Below, one piece after another: positions 12,601 to 23,873 of a DNA stretch of 64,000 bases. The position numbers and the translations under genes are program-made. The stretch is from Cardiocondyla obscurior. Lineage: Eukaryota > Arthropoda > Insecta > Hymenoptera > Formicidae. Where the stretch lies: assembly GCF_019399895.1 (NCBI RefSeq), contig NC_091865.1:563001-627000 (forward strand), read 5' to 3'. The notes beneath the pieces are model-generated. The model was not told the DNA's origin. It did no database searches and saw only the letters and a list, made by a program, of their open reading frames with translations. Numbering within the stretch: the first letter of the stretch is position 1; every line of letters begins with the position of its first letter.

Positions 12601-15600
12601 GAATTCAGTAACAAATTGGAACAAACAACTCATACAAACTATATACCTAAAACAAAATGTGTATCTTACTTTAATTACTCACTTTGGGTTAAAAGACTTC
12701 TTTACGGTTATTGTTTTCAATTTTTGAAGGATGGTCGCTGTACTTTTATGAGATGTAAATTTAAAATGGATGTAGGTATATTCATATGTTATTTTACTAT
12801 CTTATATACAATTTTTGTATAATGAATACATTATACTAATTATGTTATGTACTAACTTGATTTTATTTTTAGTTGCGGGATCTCATCGATGTAATATGTT
12901 TAAAAGATTCTGAAACATTATATTACGCGATGCAATATTTACTAAAAGAAAATTATATTTTTCTTTTTAAAAAAATATATGCAAAATCATTAAACAATTT
13001 TACTAAAGACAACATTTTAAGAATATTCACAAAATTTCATGAAAGTGAAGTAACTCAAGATGATAAGAGACAAATAGTTCGAGAAACCATTGAACACTTA
13101 TTAAATATAAAAATGCCACTAAAAATAATTGTGAATTCTTTAGTGGAATGTATTACATCTACTGCAGATTTAAACAATTATATAAATATAATAAACATAA
13201 TAAACATATTAAACTGTGCAAGCAGTTATATCAAAGAGGGTGAATATTGGGAAACTATAAAAACTTCAATTTTGAGTTTGCCACCGAACAAAAACATTAT
13301 TGAAAAAATATTATCTGAATGTATAAGTAACGAAAGACTCACCGATATTCAAGCCATTAACAAAGATTTATTAAATGATGTTTCTTTTGAGTTTTTGTCA
13401 TCGTTGAATGAAAATTTATTAAACCGTTTTAAAAATTTATTGTTTGAGAAAACTGCAAATAATTCTAATTTTGTATTGAAGCAAAATGTTAAAGGTAACT
13501 CGTACGTAACTATTGCTTCTCCCGATGGAAACACGAATTTGTCACAGACGGAAAATATGAAAACAAATAATAATGTTGCAAATACAAGTGCAAATGTAAA
13601 CGACTCTGTACCTGAAACGAATGGAGAAGTTTATAGGTTACAACCTATCGGTAATTATGTTCTTGTTGATTGTGAAAGTCTTGTGTAATTTTACGTGCTC
13701 GCGCATAATACTACATGCGATTTATATTGTATGTATGAAAAAATTATATATTAACAGTATTAGTTAATAATTTAATTGGAAATAATCTTGTTAATATAAT
13801 AGTGGTTTTAATTAAAGAAATGCTACACTTTTTTCTAATACATTATTGTTTAAATCGAATTAACAAGATTATTTTAAATATAATTTTATTACCAATACTA
13901 TTAATCTAATTAATATATATGTCAATGTGTACATTTATCTGTTGCAGAAAATTTATCTGATGCACAATCAGTTTATAGAGATCATCCAAATTTCTGGAAA
14001 TTTTATGCGGATTTAGATAGATTTAAACGAGGACTTTTACATGAAGATTATAACTATGTTATTAATATTTTAAAATTTTATGCAGAAAAACAAGATGAAT
14101 CTCCGTTATTCGTTCGCTCTTGTTGTAAAATATTGCAAAGAGAAATAGATCGTTCAGCGCACCATTTAAAAAACATCGTAAGTCAAGCAGGTAATCAATA
14201 TTTTAAGATATAATATAAATAATATAGATTGTAATATAATAATATATACTATAAACGCAATCTTCCTTAATTCAAATCTTTTTTTTCTACTTTATTATTT
14301 ATATTTTATTTTGATGATCAAGTGGTTATTATTATTATAAGTAAACGGATAACTAATTTCAATGTTTCAAACACTATAAGTGGATATATAGAAAATGCAA
14401 CTTACATAAAAATTAATACATAATATATATATATATATAATAATTGAGAGTAGAATTTTATATTGCTGCAATGCTAAAGTTTTCTATATTTTGTTTTTTT
14501 ATTTAAAGACATTTTAAAATATTTTTCGTTTAATGCATAATATCCAAAAAACATATTTTTTATTGAATAATTAACGGTGTATGTATTGCATATATTTTAT
14601 GTATCATATATTGTATTTCACTAAAATGAATAAAATATTAATAAATTTTAAACTACAAGTTTTATTTACAATTTTACCTAATTTACACATTTGGGTTTTT
14701 CAGTCCAAATGGATACTTTCACTATTTTAGGTAAAATGTTATTTCAATTAACGTTAGGCAGTTTGACCAGTTTAATAAACATGGAAACTTGGGGGCTTGC
14801 ATTGAAGTTGATTCAATCACTCGCTATGTATAATTTACCGTATAACGCTGAATACTTATTGTTATCAGCTGAAATTTATTTAGCTAATAAACAGGCTTTA
14901 GAAGCATATGAATTACTTAAACGTAAGTTAACCGAAATTCATTGTTTTTTTTTTTAGATATATTAATCTACATAATGATAGTACATCGATAAAATTTTTA
15001 TCAGTGTGTATAAATACAAAACAATATTTGAATATAAAATTTTTTTATAATGACTTCATTAATTAATATTTAATTAGCATTAACCGATCGATTTAAAATT
15101 AATATTCTTAATTTATAAAATTATGAAAAGCGATATGTAAAATATATTTTACAATTATCTTGCTTTCTTTTATTATTATTCTTCTTATATTAATGTATTA
15201 TTTAACTGTGTTAACTTTTTTTAGAAAAAAGTATTATACATACTAATTGTGAAAAGTGGCGCGTTGAAAATACCATTGAGGACCAGCATGTACGAAACAA
15301 AGTAATGCAGATCTTAATGGATTCACTTTGTAATGATTTTATTGAATACGCGTTTTTTCTTTTTCAATTTTTACTTAAAGATCAGTCCAGTCAATATTAC
15401 CCAATAGGTAATGTAAAATTTTATGCGTATAATATTATTATAATTTTATATGTTTATTTCCATAATTCACATTATTAAATTAGGTGTTTTTAATAACAAT
15501 ATAATAATAAAATTTATCTTTTATTAATTTTTTTAGATTTATCTTTGTACGTGAACAAATTAATAATAATATTTTTATCAAAGGAGGATTCGAATTTAAT

Positions 15601-16397
15601 CATACAGATGGCTAACTTGGTACTTAAGTATACCTTTGAATTAAATAAGACAACGGGTCGTGCACTAACTTCAGCATTAATTCATCTGGACGAGAATTTA
15701 GCCAGACAAATGTATAATTACGCAGAAAATATTGGTATCTATTCAGCAATAAAGGTAAGTATATAATAAACTTAAATTTATGTATGTAATAAAAAAAACA
15801 TAACATTAATGAATTAATGAAAAATGATTTTTTAGTTAACATTCCTGTGTATTTTTTAATATTAATAATTTTTACGCTATTTTAATAGTTATGGCCAATA
15901 ACGTGTATCATTATAAATAATGATTTAACGGAGGAGGAAATATATCTTATATTTTTACAAACGTTAAGAAGTATTGTATTCAGCTTTGGGCATGCAATTG
16001 AGTTTGCTCGACCTAATCAAATCAAAGTGTATATTAATTTGGAGGTAAGAACATTGGTATAAATAGGATTCTCACAAATTACGTTTAAAACGTTTAAATA
16101 TTTAGTAATCAGTGTGTCTAACAATAAATATTTTTTTATTTTATAAATATTCTTATTGTATTTTATATATTTTATGTTTTTAATTTGCAGATTACGTCGA
16201 CTATACATTTTTATTGCGCAAAGTTGCAAAAATCATATAATGATAAAGCTATTAACAACATAAAGAAATTAATTCGGCAAGTTTTACAAAAACGATTTGA
16301 TCCACCTATATTATTAATGCGAGGAAGTAAAGGTAGAACATATAAATTACAAAGCAAAAGCGTTTTAAATTATTTAAAAACGGAACATTGCAATTAA
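9686..16397 (+). CDS. Large K/N-rich protein with degenerate CCCH finger, possible TOPAZ1 homologue
   Basis: Eleven plus-strand exons can be joined: 9686-10247, 10333-10575, 10761-12099, 12273-12771, 12873-13650, 13948-14190, 14704-14922, 15225-15406 (or ending 15329), 15537-15754, 15889-16044 and 16191-16397. The product is about 1520-1550 residues. Residues 1 to about 840 are low-complexity, rich in Lys, Asn, Ser and Asp, and probably disordered. Cysteines 862, 871 and 876 have CCCH spacing (C-x8-C-x4-C), but a methionine stands where the final His is expected. The rest is helical, with Leu/Ile-rich repeats of TPR/HEAT-like character such as LLLSAEIYLANKQALEAYELLK. A disordered N-terminus, a CCCH-like finger and a helical C-terminal half resemble TOPAZ1, a germ-cell protein of spermatocyte translation control. 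That assignment rests on architecture and memory, not alignment. The ATG at 9686 is the first in the open frame. Exon 8 has a frame problem, given as a finding. Confidence 0.8.
12334..12447 (+). repeat. Tandem 30-bp (10-residue) coding repeat
   Basis: Four consecutive units of 10 codons, of the form SQxDKPQxSE, lie in exon 4 of the TOPAZ1-like gene: SQVDKPQMSE, SQMDKPQISE, SKVNKFQMSG, then a partial SRIDESQ. The copies diverge at both synonymous and replacement sites. Such minisatellite-like coding repeats often vary in copy number. Confidence 0.8.
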
Positions 16398-17412
16398 TAT
16401 TATATATTTTTTACTTTTGGACAGTAACGCGTTATAAAAAGGTAACATTAATACGTATTAATTTTATATTATGTCTAAAGAGAGAGAAAGATAGAGTAAA
16501 ATTACTCAGAGGTGAAATTTGTTATTTAAAATCTGGATAAGAAAATATATAATGCGTATAAAACATTTGAGTTTTATACACATGTTTATTATTCTACTAT
16601 ATTTAGTTTAAATAAAAGCTTAAAAAAAAAGTTTTAGCTAAGCTTTAATAGAAAACTTAATTATGACTAATAAATTTAGTTAATAATTTATATATATTTT
16701 ATTTTTAATCTTTTATACTATAATGGTATTATTATAAAATATTGTGTTTAAAACAATACGAAAAAAAACGAAATTTGTTAATTTTTACTCTTTTATATTA
16801 CTGTCATTTATATTTTTATAATTTTTGAACCATCTTATCATGTAAGATACAGAAGTATATTATGTTATTGTACTTATCATATTATATATAAAGTTGTGTT
16901 CGAAATTCGCTATTATATGTATATTTATTTTGTATCTAAAGTATACATAATAAACATGGTATAAAAATATTAATTTAGAAGAATTTTTATACACATAGTA
17001 ATAGTTTATATATATATATTTATTAGATCACAATAATACGGATTTAAACATATAATTCCAAAATTTCATATAATAAATATTATATTTTAATCACAACTGC
17101 TTTTATAAATACTGACAAATTTATATTTAAAAGTTATTTTTTCATCTTTTTGATAATTGAACATTGCATCGTAGTTTTTTTTATTTTTTTGACATTTGTG
17201 TATTATACATTTTATAAAGGAATAAGATTTTAAATTACTAGAAATGTACTTTGACTATTTTAACTCTATACAAAATACATATATAGTTTTTTCATACATT
17301 TTTTTAATGTAATATATCATCTTTTGTAGAAGCGAAAGATCGTTTATCATTAAATTCTTTTTCTTTGAATAGAATTAATAAGTATGTACTGTGTGCATTG
17401 TATACATAAATC
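16398..17412. other. Tail-to-tail interval with 3' UTRs
   Basis: About 1 kb of AT-rich DNA between the stop codons of the converging TOPAZ1-like gene and TMEM230. A plus-strand AATAAA at 16611-16616 probably ends the former. On the minus strand, AATAAA reads near 17180 could serve TMEM230. Nothing else is visible. Confidence 0.5.
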
Positions 17413-18155
17413 TTAATCGAATTCAGGTATATCATCAAAAGAATAACCAGGTACTTTTTGATACGCTAAAATAGCTACTCTCATGTGATAAGCCCCTGGA
17501 ATGAACATCAAGGCCCCTAAAATTATCACTGGCCACATCCGATCTGAATACTGAAATGTAATTAAATGAACTTTTTATTTTAATAATGCGTGCTTTATAC
17601 AGATTCTACTAACTTCAGTATTACACATAAATCGTGCTGAAAATAAACTAAGTTACAAAAAAATTATTATAATGTACAAACATAAAATAAGATTATTTTA
17701 TAATTGTACATTTTTTTTTATAATTGGTATTTAAAAGACATAACAATTAATAGGAAGTCTTACCTTTGAATCGATGTGTCCACTCACAATTAAGCTTCCC
17801 ATGATAAGCATAATTGTTCCTCCAACAAATAGGAGAGCTGCTAACATAATAGCCTTCCATGGTATTTTCACTGGTGGGCTTACAAACTAAATTAAGATGA
17901 AAAAGTATTTTTTACTTATATATATTTTTACTTGTAACAAATGTGCAATGCACATTTTATACACAATTAATTAAGAGTTGATTTGAAATTAAGAAATAAA
18001 TTCTTAACAATCCAAATAAAATGTATTTTATAATGACAACTGTTATATTATTCTTAATTTACTTGTGAATCAAAGAAACCATTATCGGTTTCTGTAAGTT
18101 GTGTGTAATCCACGTTGTCAAATTGTCTGTCACTTCGAACTTTTTTTCTGCACAT
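17413..18155 (-). CDS. TMEM230: Transmembrane protein 230
   Basis: TMEM230 is a small two-pass membrane protein of secretory, recycling and synaptic vesicles that affects Rab-dependent trafficking (family knowledge). Three minus-strand coding exons join in frame with GT-AG borders: 18063-18155, 17764-17886 and 17413-17550, giving 117 residues against 120 for the common human form. The N-terminal 45 residues are polar and cytosolic, including DNVDYTQLTETDNGFFDSQF. Two hydrophobic segments follow at about residues 42-64 (AIMLAALLFVGGTIMLIMG) and 78-100 (VIILGALMFIPGAYHMRVAI), then the conserved tail GYSFDDIPEFD. The exon starts at 18175 with 20 untranslated bases, so a noncoding first exon must lie upstream. 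A possible one ends near 18968 before GTAATT on the minus strand, but this is weak. Confidence 0.96.
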
Positions 18156-18175
18156 ACTCGGCTTATGGATATAAT

Positions 18176-21100
18176 CTGAAACAAAAAGAAAAAAGAATTA
18201 GCTCAAAGATTTTTATTATCTGTTCTAATTTTTTTTTTTTTAATCTTATTGTCAAGTTTTAAGAAAGTAAAACCGCTCCAAGTATTATTTTAGTAAACGC
18301 CGCTTAATCAATTTTTTATTAGTTTATTTTCAGACATATACTAATAAATTAAATTAATCTTTCTATCAAACTGCATATAAAATTGATTTAAACGTTTTAA
18401 AAAAACGCGCCATGACTAATCTAATAATGGTGGCGCGGACCTCCCACTCAAGGAACTCTAGCGTCTCTAGCTGGAGAAAAGATTCAAGGATCTTGACCAA
18501 CACCGACACGTCTTCGTCCGTGCATACGCAATTAATTACACAAACGACATCTGTGATCTCGATCGCGATTAATTAAAGCCGGCGAAGCGAAAGAAGCGTT
18601 TCGGTCTCGCCGACCGTGCAGAGAGTCCAATTCGAACGTGTCATCTTCGGTATAATGCGTAGGAAGAACGAGAACGCTAGCCTATTGACCAAGGTACAAT
18701 TACGTGGATCGTCATTCGATGGTCGTTCGTGCAAACCATCGGAAAACGATAGGTATTTGAAAAGAATTGTACGTACAATTGAACGTCGTGCCATTTTAAA
18801 AATAATGCGAAATCGATTTTTTCAATTCTCTCCGTCTTCTCTCTCTCTCTCGCTTCGACTTCCCTTCGGTATCAACGGTAGCGTCGTAAGTGTCGTAGAA
18901 TTAATTTTTTTTTTTACTCGTGCAGATACATTGTTTTATATTGTACAAGCATAATTACCGGATTATCTCGCGGCGCTCATATTCACGAGTTAATGAGATC
19001 CTTTGGTAAACATGAATATTGTACACTACGTCGCCCGAAACGTTACGTCAAACGTATAGTATCACTGTCGTTCGACAAGTAACAAAAATAACGCGTACGA
19101 GATAAGAATAATTCGACGACCTGGCCGGAGATGACGCTACGAGCATTCGCTGTCCGCCGCTGCCGCCTACAACCGAAAGTGCTAACTAACGGAACTTAAA
19201 CGAGAACAAACGAGAAACGGAAAATGTATTTGCAGTACGAGAACGAAGAAGGAAGCAGCAGAAGCAGGACCTCGATGAATACACGGAAGGACGAACTCAA
19301 TGGGCGAACGCAAAGGTTCCATAAATTAAAACCGAATCCCGGAGATTAGGGCATTTGATTCATCCAACAAAAATAATGTTAGCTTTGGACTAAGGCCAAT
19401 ATAAGTCGTGGTGAAATACATATATATAATAAAATGGTATGTATTAAATATGTACAATAACTTTTCATGCAAAGGCTGAGTCTGCGTCTTAAAAAATATT
19501 CTCCGAACGTTTCGGCGATATCTAGAAGCTGATCAATTTATAAATTAAATGCAGAACGCAATCGGTTTCTTCAAAAAAACTGGCGGTAGTTTTTTCTATT
19601 ACCATTTTTTTTTTTTTTTTTTTAGCAAAATTAAACCCGTATGTTTTAACCTTATGTATTATTCCTTACAGCGACGTTTTAATACATTTATTAGGTCTAA
19701 CAGTAGAAGTTTTAACGTAAGATAGTTCAGCTTGTTCTGAATACCAAAGATGAGTGAATAATTAAGTAAGTAGAATGCTTTCACATTGCAAGCAATACGA
19801 ATAAGGAAATCTTTCTGGAACGAATTAAAAAAAGATCTGTATTATTTATGCATATAGAAAGGCAGAGAAAACGTTTATTTCGAGAAAATCGTAAGACAAA
19901 GGAACTATTAATATATCTAGTACGTTTAATGCTTGGAATTAATATGAGTATAAAAGAGATGAAAGCAAAAGGTAAATTATAATCTTAGGTTTATGCATAT
20001 GTATTGCATCGTAATTTTATTTCTTGCCTTTCCTGTTAAGCAGCTTGATTTTTTAAAGCGCGTATAAATGAATAAAATTAAACCCATAAAAGGCAAAATA
20101 ATAATCCGTCAAAAAATTATACAAATTAAAATTAATCTAACTGTTATAGCCTGTCGAGACACGAGCCACGAGGAAAGTAATCGGCGATACGGAAACAGTT
20201 ATCACTCACTGACAAGCAGGCTCCGAGGTTAGATTCGCTCGTGAAATCGTTGATAATTATACTAATCACTTATCGCACGTATCGAGCTATTCGTACCGAA
20301 TATGGATCCCCGGTAACCTGGCATGGCGATCGACGTTGTACGTGCCGTTGCTCGTTGACATAGCAGAGTTTAGTCCCGAAGACTTCTTAGTGATTTTGCT
20401 CGGCCAGACGGATCGATCTGGAAGAGTGCAGGAGGCTGTGCCATTCCCTGCGTCGCGACGCCCGATGACAGTGCGGCGTCGTAGCGAAGAGGGACGCGAG
20501 GGTGGATCGCGCCCCACGATGCGCCGTGAACGCCAGGCATATTTACCTCTACGATAAATGCCAACGAAAATCATTGACGAAAACAAGAGCCAGATAAAAC
20601 GCAATCTCCTCGACGTCTAAAATTGAATTCGAGAGGTACTCTTTCCGCTTTTACGCCAGACTATCGAACAATAGTATTGAGTGCCGCCCAAACATAATTT
20701 TTTTAGCTGATAAATTAATTGCTAGTTATTTTATAATTATTATAATTATTAATGCCACTAAAATTCTGTAATTAAATTTAATTTTGTAATGCTCTTTCTA
20801 ACATCAACTATTAGAGGCAATTAAAAGATTATAATTACATTAGTGGAGGGTATTTAGTCTTTTTTCCGTGCCTCGTTTCTTTTTAAATTTATTTATATTC
20901 TTTTAATGTTTTAGGAACCTTTTCCTGCTCTAACTTTAAATGTGCAGTATTAGTTATTTTGACAGAGTTGAGAGACGTTTCTCTGGTACGTTATAAAATT
21001 AATATAAATTATTTTAATTAATTATTTTAAATATACAATTTAATTGACACGCACAAATTAATATTTGTTATTTTTATTTGCAGCGCGGATATATTTTTTT

Positions 21101-21250
21101 GGAAAACAATGAGAGTTATGTCAAGGAATTATTTCTGTGAAATCATTTGAAAGATATCTCAAAATCAAGAAACGTCGGTGTACAGGCGATTTAAGATCGC
21201 GATTATATATCGCGTGTCTCGACCGTAATTCGCACGTGGACATTCGCGCG
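18176..21250. other. CpG-rich region upstream of TMEM230, no certain gene
   Basis: From about 18.4 kb the sequence becomes richer in CG dinucleotides than the AT-rich genes to its left. It probably holds the TMEM230 promoter and noncoding first exon (about 18.4-19.3 kb). Poly-T occurs near 19603-19623. A GC-rich patch at 20287-20604 is open on both strands but matches no family with confidence. The rest shows nothing supportable. Confidence 0.45.
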
Positions 21251-21977
21251 CGTATTTGTACGCTTGGGGTGACAATCGCGAGTGGGTGAAATTCGTAAAT
21301 TCTGTAGACCGTAGACGTGAACTTGGCATTGGTGTGCGTGCCGCTTTTAACGATCCCTCGTGCTACTTTTGTACCTATAATTACGAGCTGGCTTTGGTCC
21401 GTGTTTTATGCGACACGATCGCCGCGTGCATCATGCAAAATGTCTCGTTTGCAACATAACGGTAGCTTTCGCGGTAGAAACGAAAGAGAAAGAAAACCTA
21501 TTCCTAGTTGTCTCGGATCCGCAAACTACGTCACGGCCCTGCGGTAGCAGACCTTTGAAGGGTGCTGATGGTTTGAACCGCGGCACTGCTGGCGTTGCGA
21601 CGCTTGCGCGCCGTCCACCCCAACACGGTGCTCGGTGCACGAAGGGTGACGGTGACCCAAGGGTGGCAGTGCGGGTTCAGGGGGCGGCGAAGGTGGGTGC
21701 CTCCTCCGTTGGAACTACCCCTTGACAACAGCCCGCTGCCATTCTCACCCTCGGCGGCTGCGGCGGCTGCGGCAGCGGTGGCGGCGGCGACGGCGGCGGC
21801 GAGGCCCGCTTCGCAACACCGCTCCGGTTCCCACCACCGAAATCGCGCGCGATCAATCGGACGGTGGTGCGAATCAACGATCCCGGGTGCGAGACGTCGT
21901 CGCCGTCGTCCTCCTCGCGAGGACACGGATCTACACGGCGTGCTCGGGACGTGAACGACAGGCTGCCGCTCGTTCAG
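21250..21977 (+). other. GC-rich noncoding first exon and promoter of the acetyltransferase gene
   Basis: This segment ends in a good donor (CGTTCAG then GTAAATCG, intron starting 21978). The next acceptor on the same strand lies one base before the acetyltransferase ATG at 23874, so splicing would yield a long 5' UTR. Several long frames are open on both strands only because of the GGC/GCC-rich core. The frame reaching the donor contains no ATG downstream of its last stop. The 5' limit is not defined; the promoter is probably near 21.2-21.4 kb. Confidence 0.45.
21745..21803. repeat. Imperfect (GGC)n trinucleotide repeat
   Basis: Interrupted GGC/GCG units run through the probable 5' UTR of the acetyltransferase gene. 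They read as poly-Ala or poly-Gly/Arg depending on frame and explain the long spurious ORFs here. Confidence 0.8.
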
Positions 21978-23872
21978 GTAAATCGATTAAAACGCACGCG
22001 AATTTATGCGAGACGCATGACCGGCCAAAAACGGTCCAAGACGTAGCTGAGGCGAGCTAACGCAAGACACGAAGGACGTCAACGATGTACACCTGGATCG
22101 CACCCTACTTAAGTCGGGAGTTAATGGGAAGGACTCGGAATTGCACAACCGGCTATGTGGACCGGCACGACATGCCCTTTACGCTTTCGTGCTGACGTAC
22201 CGTCGGTACGTATCGAGAACGCTCGCTTCACAGCTCGTCATCTGCGAATTCTCCGTGATAATATTGGCAATTTATTACTCGAGTGCGTGTTACGACTTGA
22301 ATATCGTTACTGGAATGTTACCTCGTTGATACTTAACACTTATCATTTAATGATTTATCGTTAGAAAAAGGCTCGGTATGCTTTCTCTATTCGTGGATAA
22401 ATTCTAACATTTTTAATAGTTAATGATAAAAATAATGATAAACTGTAAAGATAAAAATCTAGTAATTTGATAGTAATTTTATTACGTTTGAATATTTGAA
22501 GTAATTTGAAACTAAGTCCGCATTAATAGTGTAACTGAAATGTGTTGATTAACGATTAAGTTATAAAGACCGTAGCGTTAAAATGATTAAATTACTTTGC
22601 TCATTGTCTTTCATGGTCGCATAACCAGTTTATTATGGTTAATAAACCAGCAAAGACTTATTTACTGATGTTACATCATGTGAGTTGTTCAGTTTCTTCG
22701 TAAACGACGAGTAAATTATATTACAAATTACAAAACTACGTAACAAATTATCGATCAAGATAGTCATCCATACCTTGCATCACGAACTTTTTGTAACGAT
22801 TTTTACAACGTTTTGTTTCTAACAACGGTTTGCAAATATAATGCGTGCGTGTTATTGCAAAGCAAATTTATTTCTGTGTCGCTTGCATATCAGCTTTGTA
22901 TTGCTTCGATGAAAAGTGATAATGGCTATTTTACTTTATATATATATATTTTTTTTTTTTTAACTCGCTATTCAAACAACAATTGTACCGAGTTGGGTAT
23001 TCAAACAACATTGAATTGAGTTTGCGTAACGCGAGCAGACTAGCAAATCAGTTGCCTCGTAACCTCACGAATCTAAGTTTGCGCGTTAAAACGTAAGAAG
23101 CCTTACCATCGAAGGAAATTTTTTTTTTTTTGCCGAAGGTTATGCCGACCCACATTTTGCACCAACGCATAAATATCGCCGGGTTTTCTTGCGTATCTGC
23201 ATAAATTGCCGTTACGCGTTTCTATTATATGAGATTGTCAATATTGTAACATTAACAGAGACGAAGATTGTAATGCGGCCGCAGTACATTTGCGATTATG
23301 TAAATCGGAAAAAAGACGGACCGTTTTTTAACTAAGTACTTCGAACAAATTGAATTTCTAATTTGTTGTTTATCCAAATGTTTAGTTATTAAGAATTATT
23401 ATTTCATTAATGTGGGTTAAAAATTAGTTAATAATTTAGCTAAACTTTAGCAGTAAAACAATGAGCCAGGCCTTGAAAAGTTCCAAGTGTTGATTATGGA
23501 GGTTTAATAGCATGCATTTACGTTGAGCTTGTCAAACTGTTTGCGCACAGTTTATGATTACACATAATATTCCGTCGATATGTATCGTTCTGCGGAAACT
23601 AAAACTAGCATGGCGATAATGAATAAGCAGGTCACGTTGCGTGCTTTCGTTAATGCCGCACGATTTTTTTCCACAAATATTACTTAGAAAATTACACGTC
23701 AATCTCTCACCGAATTAAATTATTGATTTCGCCAGGCTAAAGCCACGAATTATTTGTCTCTGTAATTAATCTCGAGATAATCGACATTATGTTTTCGAGG
23801 CCGGCGCTTATAAGAAGACTAAAGTTTACACGCCATTTATTCACGCAGTAATCTTTCGGTAATTAGTTTCAG
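21978..23872 (+). other. Probable 5' UTR intron of the acetyltransferase gene
   Basis: Bounded by the donor at 21978 and the acceptor (attagtttcag) ending at 23872. It contains A/T runs and no recognisable coding exon. Confidence 0.45.
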
Positions 23873-23873
23873 C

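Noticed and set aside
20336..20604. Small heat-shock (alpha-crystallin) fragment suggested by FSPEDFLV on the plus strand
   Set aside because: Only about eight residues resemble the domain, the flanks do not, and the minus strand is equally open.
21531..22060. Several overlapping 60-131 codon ORFs on both strands, Ala-, Arg- or Pro-rich
   Set aside because: They are different readings of a GGC-rich repeat. The frame that reaches the donor has no start codon, so a 5' UTR is a better explanation.
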